In this document: in pieces, positions 57,482 to 58,087 of the stretch
Numbering within the stretch: position 1 is the first letter of the stretch
Layout of the letters: each line of letters opens with the position of its first letter
From: Myxococcota bacterium
GTDB lineage: Bacteria; Myxococcota_A; UBA9160; UBA6930
Direction: 5' to 3'
DNA length: 58,087 nt
Assembly (NCBI GenBank): GCA_028277885.1
Contig: JANQFK010000039.1
Coordinates: 1-58,087 of the forward strand
The notes under the pieces: generated by a model
What the model was told of the DNA's origin: nothing
Databases searched by the model: none
Seen by the model: the letters and a program-made list of their open reading frames with translations, nothing else
Translations under genes and position numbers: made by a program

Positions 57482-58087
57482 TCAGAGCCAGCGCAGCCTG
57501 CGGAACAGCAGCAGCTGGGCCGCGGTCAGCGCCACGAGGAGTCCGCACAGGATCCGGAAGGCCCCCGTGTCCTCCACGCCCGGGATCCCCGCGACGTTCA
57601 CGCCGAGCAGGCCCGTCACGAAGCTCAAGGGCAGGAAGATGCCCGCGATGATCGAGAGCGCGTACATGCGCCGGTTCATCTGCTCCGAGAGCCCGTTCGA
57701 GATCTGCTCCTGGGTGACGGCGGCCCGCTCGCGAATCGCGTCGAGGTCCTCCACGTAGCGCAGCGTCCGGTCCGCCGTCTCGCGGAGCTGGAGCCGCGAC
57801 GTCTCGCCGAGCCAGTCGACGCGCTCGCTCGGCAGCCGCACCAGGACGTCGCGTTGGGGCGCCAGGTAGCGCCGCAGGATGATCGCCTCGCGGCGCAGGT
57901 CGGCGAGGCGGGTGCGCTCGCGGGACGTCGGCGCCTCGAGCACCGCCTCCTCGACCTCGTCGATGGCCTCGGAGAGGCCGTCCAGGACTCCCGCCATGCG
58001 CGCGACGAGCCGGTCGGCGAGCTCGGTCAGCAGCTCGCCGACGGCGGCGGGCCCCCGACCCTCGCGCAGCGCCGTCTGGATGTCCTC
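57482..58087 (-). CDS. CorA/ZntB-type divalent-metal transporter, 5' end cut by window
   Basis: C-terminal 201 residues only; the N-terminus is beyond the right edge. A long helical stalk (about 110 residues; RLADLRREAIILRRYLAPQRDVLVRL) leads to two TMs. The first ends in the selectivity motif TGLLGVNVAGIPG; GVN rather than CorA's GMN is the ZntB-type form. The second TM ends in RRLRWL. ZntB proteins move zinc, often coupled to protons. The gene lies four bases after the convergent hydrolase stop. Confidence 0.9.
   Translation of the reverse strand, partial: EDIQTALREGRGPAAVGELLTELADRLVARMAGVLDGLSEAIDEVEEAVLEAPTSRERTRLADLRREAIILRRYLAPQRDVLVRLPSERVDWLGETSRLQLRETADRTLRYVEDLDAIRERAAVTQEQISNGLSEQMNRRMYALSIIAGIFLPLSFVTGLLGVNVAGIPGVEDTGAFRILCGLLVALTAAQLLLFRRLRWL

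Noticed and set aside
1..58087. tRNA, rRNA, CRISPR, transposase or integrase
   Set aside because: No tRNA T-loop-like GGTTCGAATC pattern in a suitable context, no transposase-like ORF and no terminal inverted repeat pair were found by eye; a scan by tRNAscan-SE and an insertion-sequence search would be decisive.

Overview
This is a 58 kb stretch of a very GC-rich (about 70% by eye), gene-dense bacterial chromosome with no plasmid, phage or transposon features. The lineage cannot be fixed from sequence alone. Exported lipoproteins, a Gram-negative RND pump and MacA/MacB-type exporter, PilZ, PEP-CTERM and Cys-Gly/Arg-tail sorting signals, Asp-rich calcium-binding repeats, a DUF3332 protein and a CHASE hybrid kinase suggest a Gram-negative of the former Deltaproteobacteria (Myxococcota or Desulfobacterota-like groups). 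I see no tRNA, rRNA, CRISPR array or transposase, and no gene-free gap over about 210 bp.

Layout. 1-7.0 kb: an SDR cut by the window edge, a LolA-like exported protein, a two-gene minus operon (nucleotide-transporter/HEAT/cyclic-nucleotide-domain fusion plus a lactone-oxidase flavoprotein) and glyA. 7.0-15.2 kb: a minus-strand series of MATE exporter, glutaredoxin fusion, exported unknown, murA, a ferredoxin-reductase-like flavoprotein, a CHASE-PAS hybrid histidine kinase and a translationally coupled degenerate P-II protein. 15.3-24.5 kb: a matrixin-like lipoprotein, PilZ, divergent PadR and GntR regulators, an aminotransferase, a MacA-like adaptor with ABC ATPase and two FtsX-type permeases, and a cyclophilin lipoprotein. 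24.7-29.5 kb: class I fructose-bisphosphate aldolase, a GH172 (DUF2961) glycosidase, a coiled-coil membrane protein, a stand-alone secretin-like protein and a quinone reductase.

29.5-37 kb looks like a sugar-modification and envelope module: DegT aminotransferase, Gfo/Idh/MocA dehydrogenase, ceramidase-like hydrolase, asnS, hexapeptide acyltransferase and Wzx-like flippase. 37-45.3 kb holds a zinc-ribbon/SPFH-GYF pair, a nucleotidyltransferase, and a TetR-adaptor-RND efflux operon behind a strong palindromic operator. 45.3-58 kb holds two surface proteins with different C-terminal tails, a malyl-CoA-lyase-like enzyme, a DUF3332 lipoprotein, a GNAT protein without a normal start codon, an EF-hand protein divergent from a bacterioferritin-like/ferredoxin pair, an LLM oxidoreductase overlapping antisense with PspC, an M48 lipoprotein protease, pcm, a second ceramidase-like gene and the end of a CorA/ZntB-type transporter.

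The most unusual non-coding signal is a two-module, about 120 bp repeat found between two convergent gene pairs. Its second 59 bp module is precisely inverted in one copy relative to the other. A second genome-style signal is that many transcription units carry a TANNNT -10-like hexamer, often placed so that the start codon would be at or within a few bases of the transcription start (leaderless mRNA).
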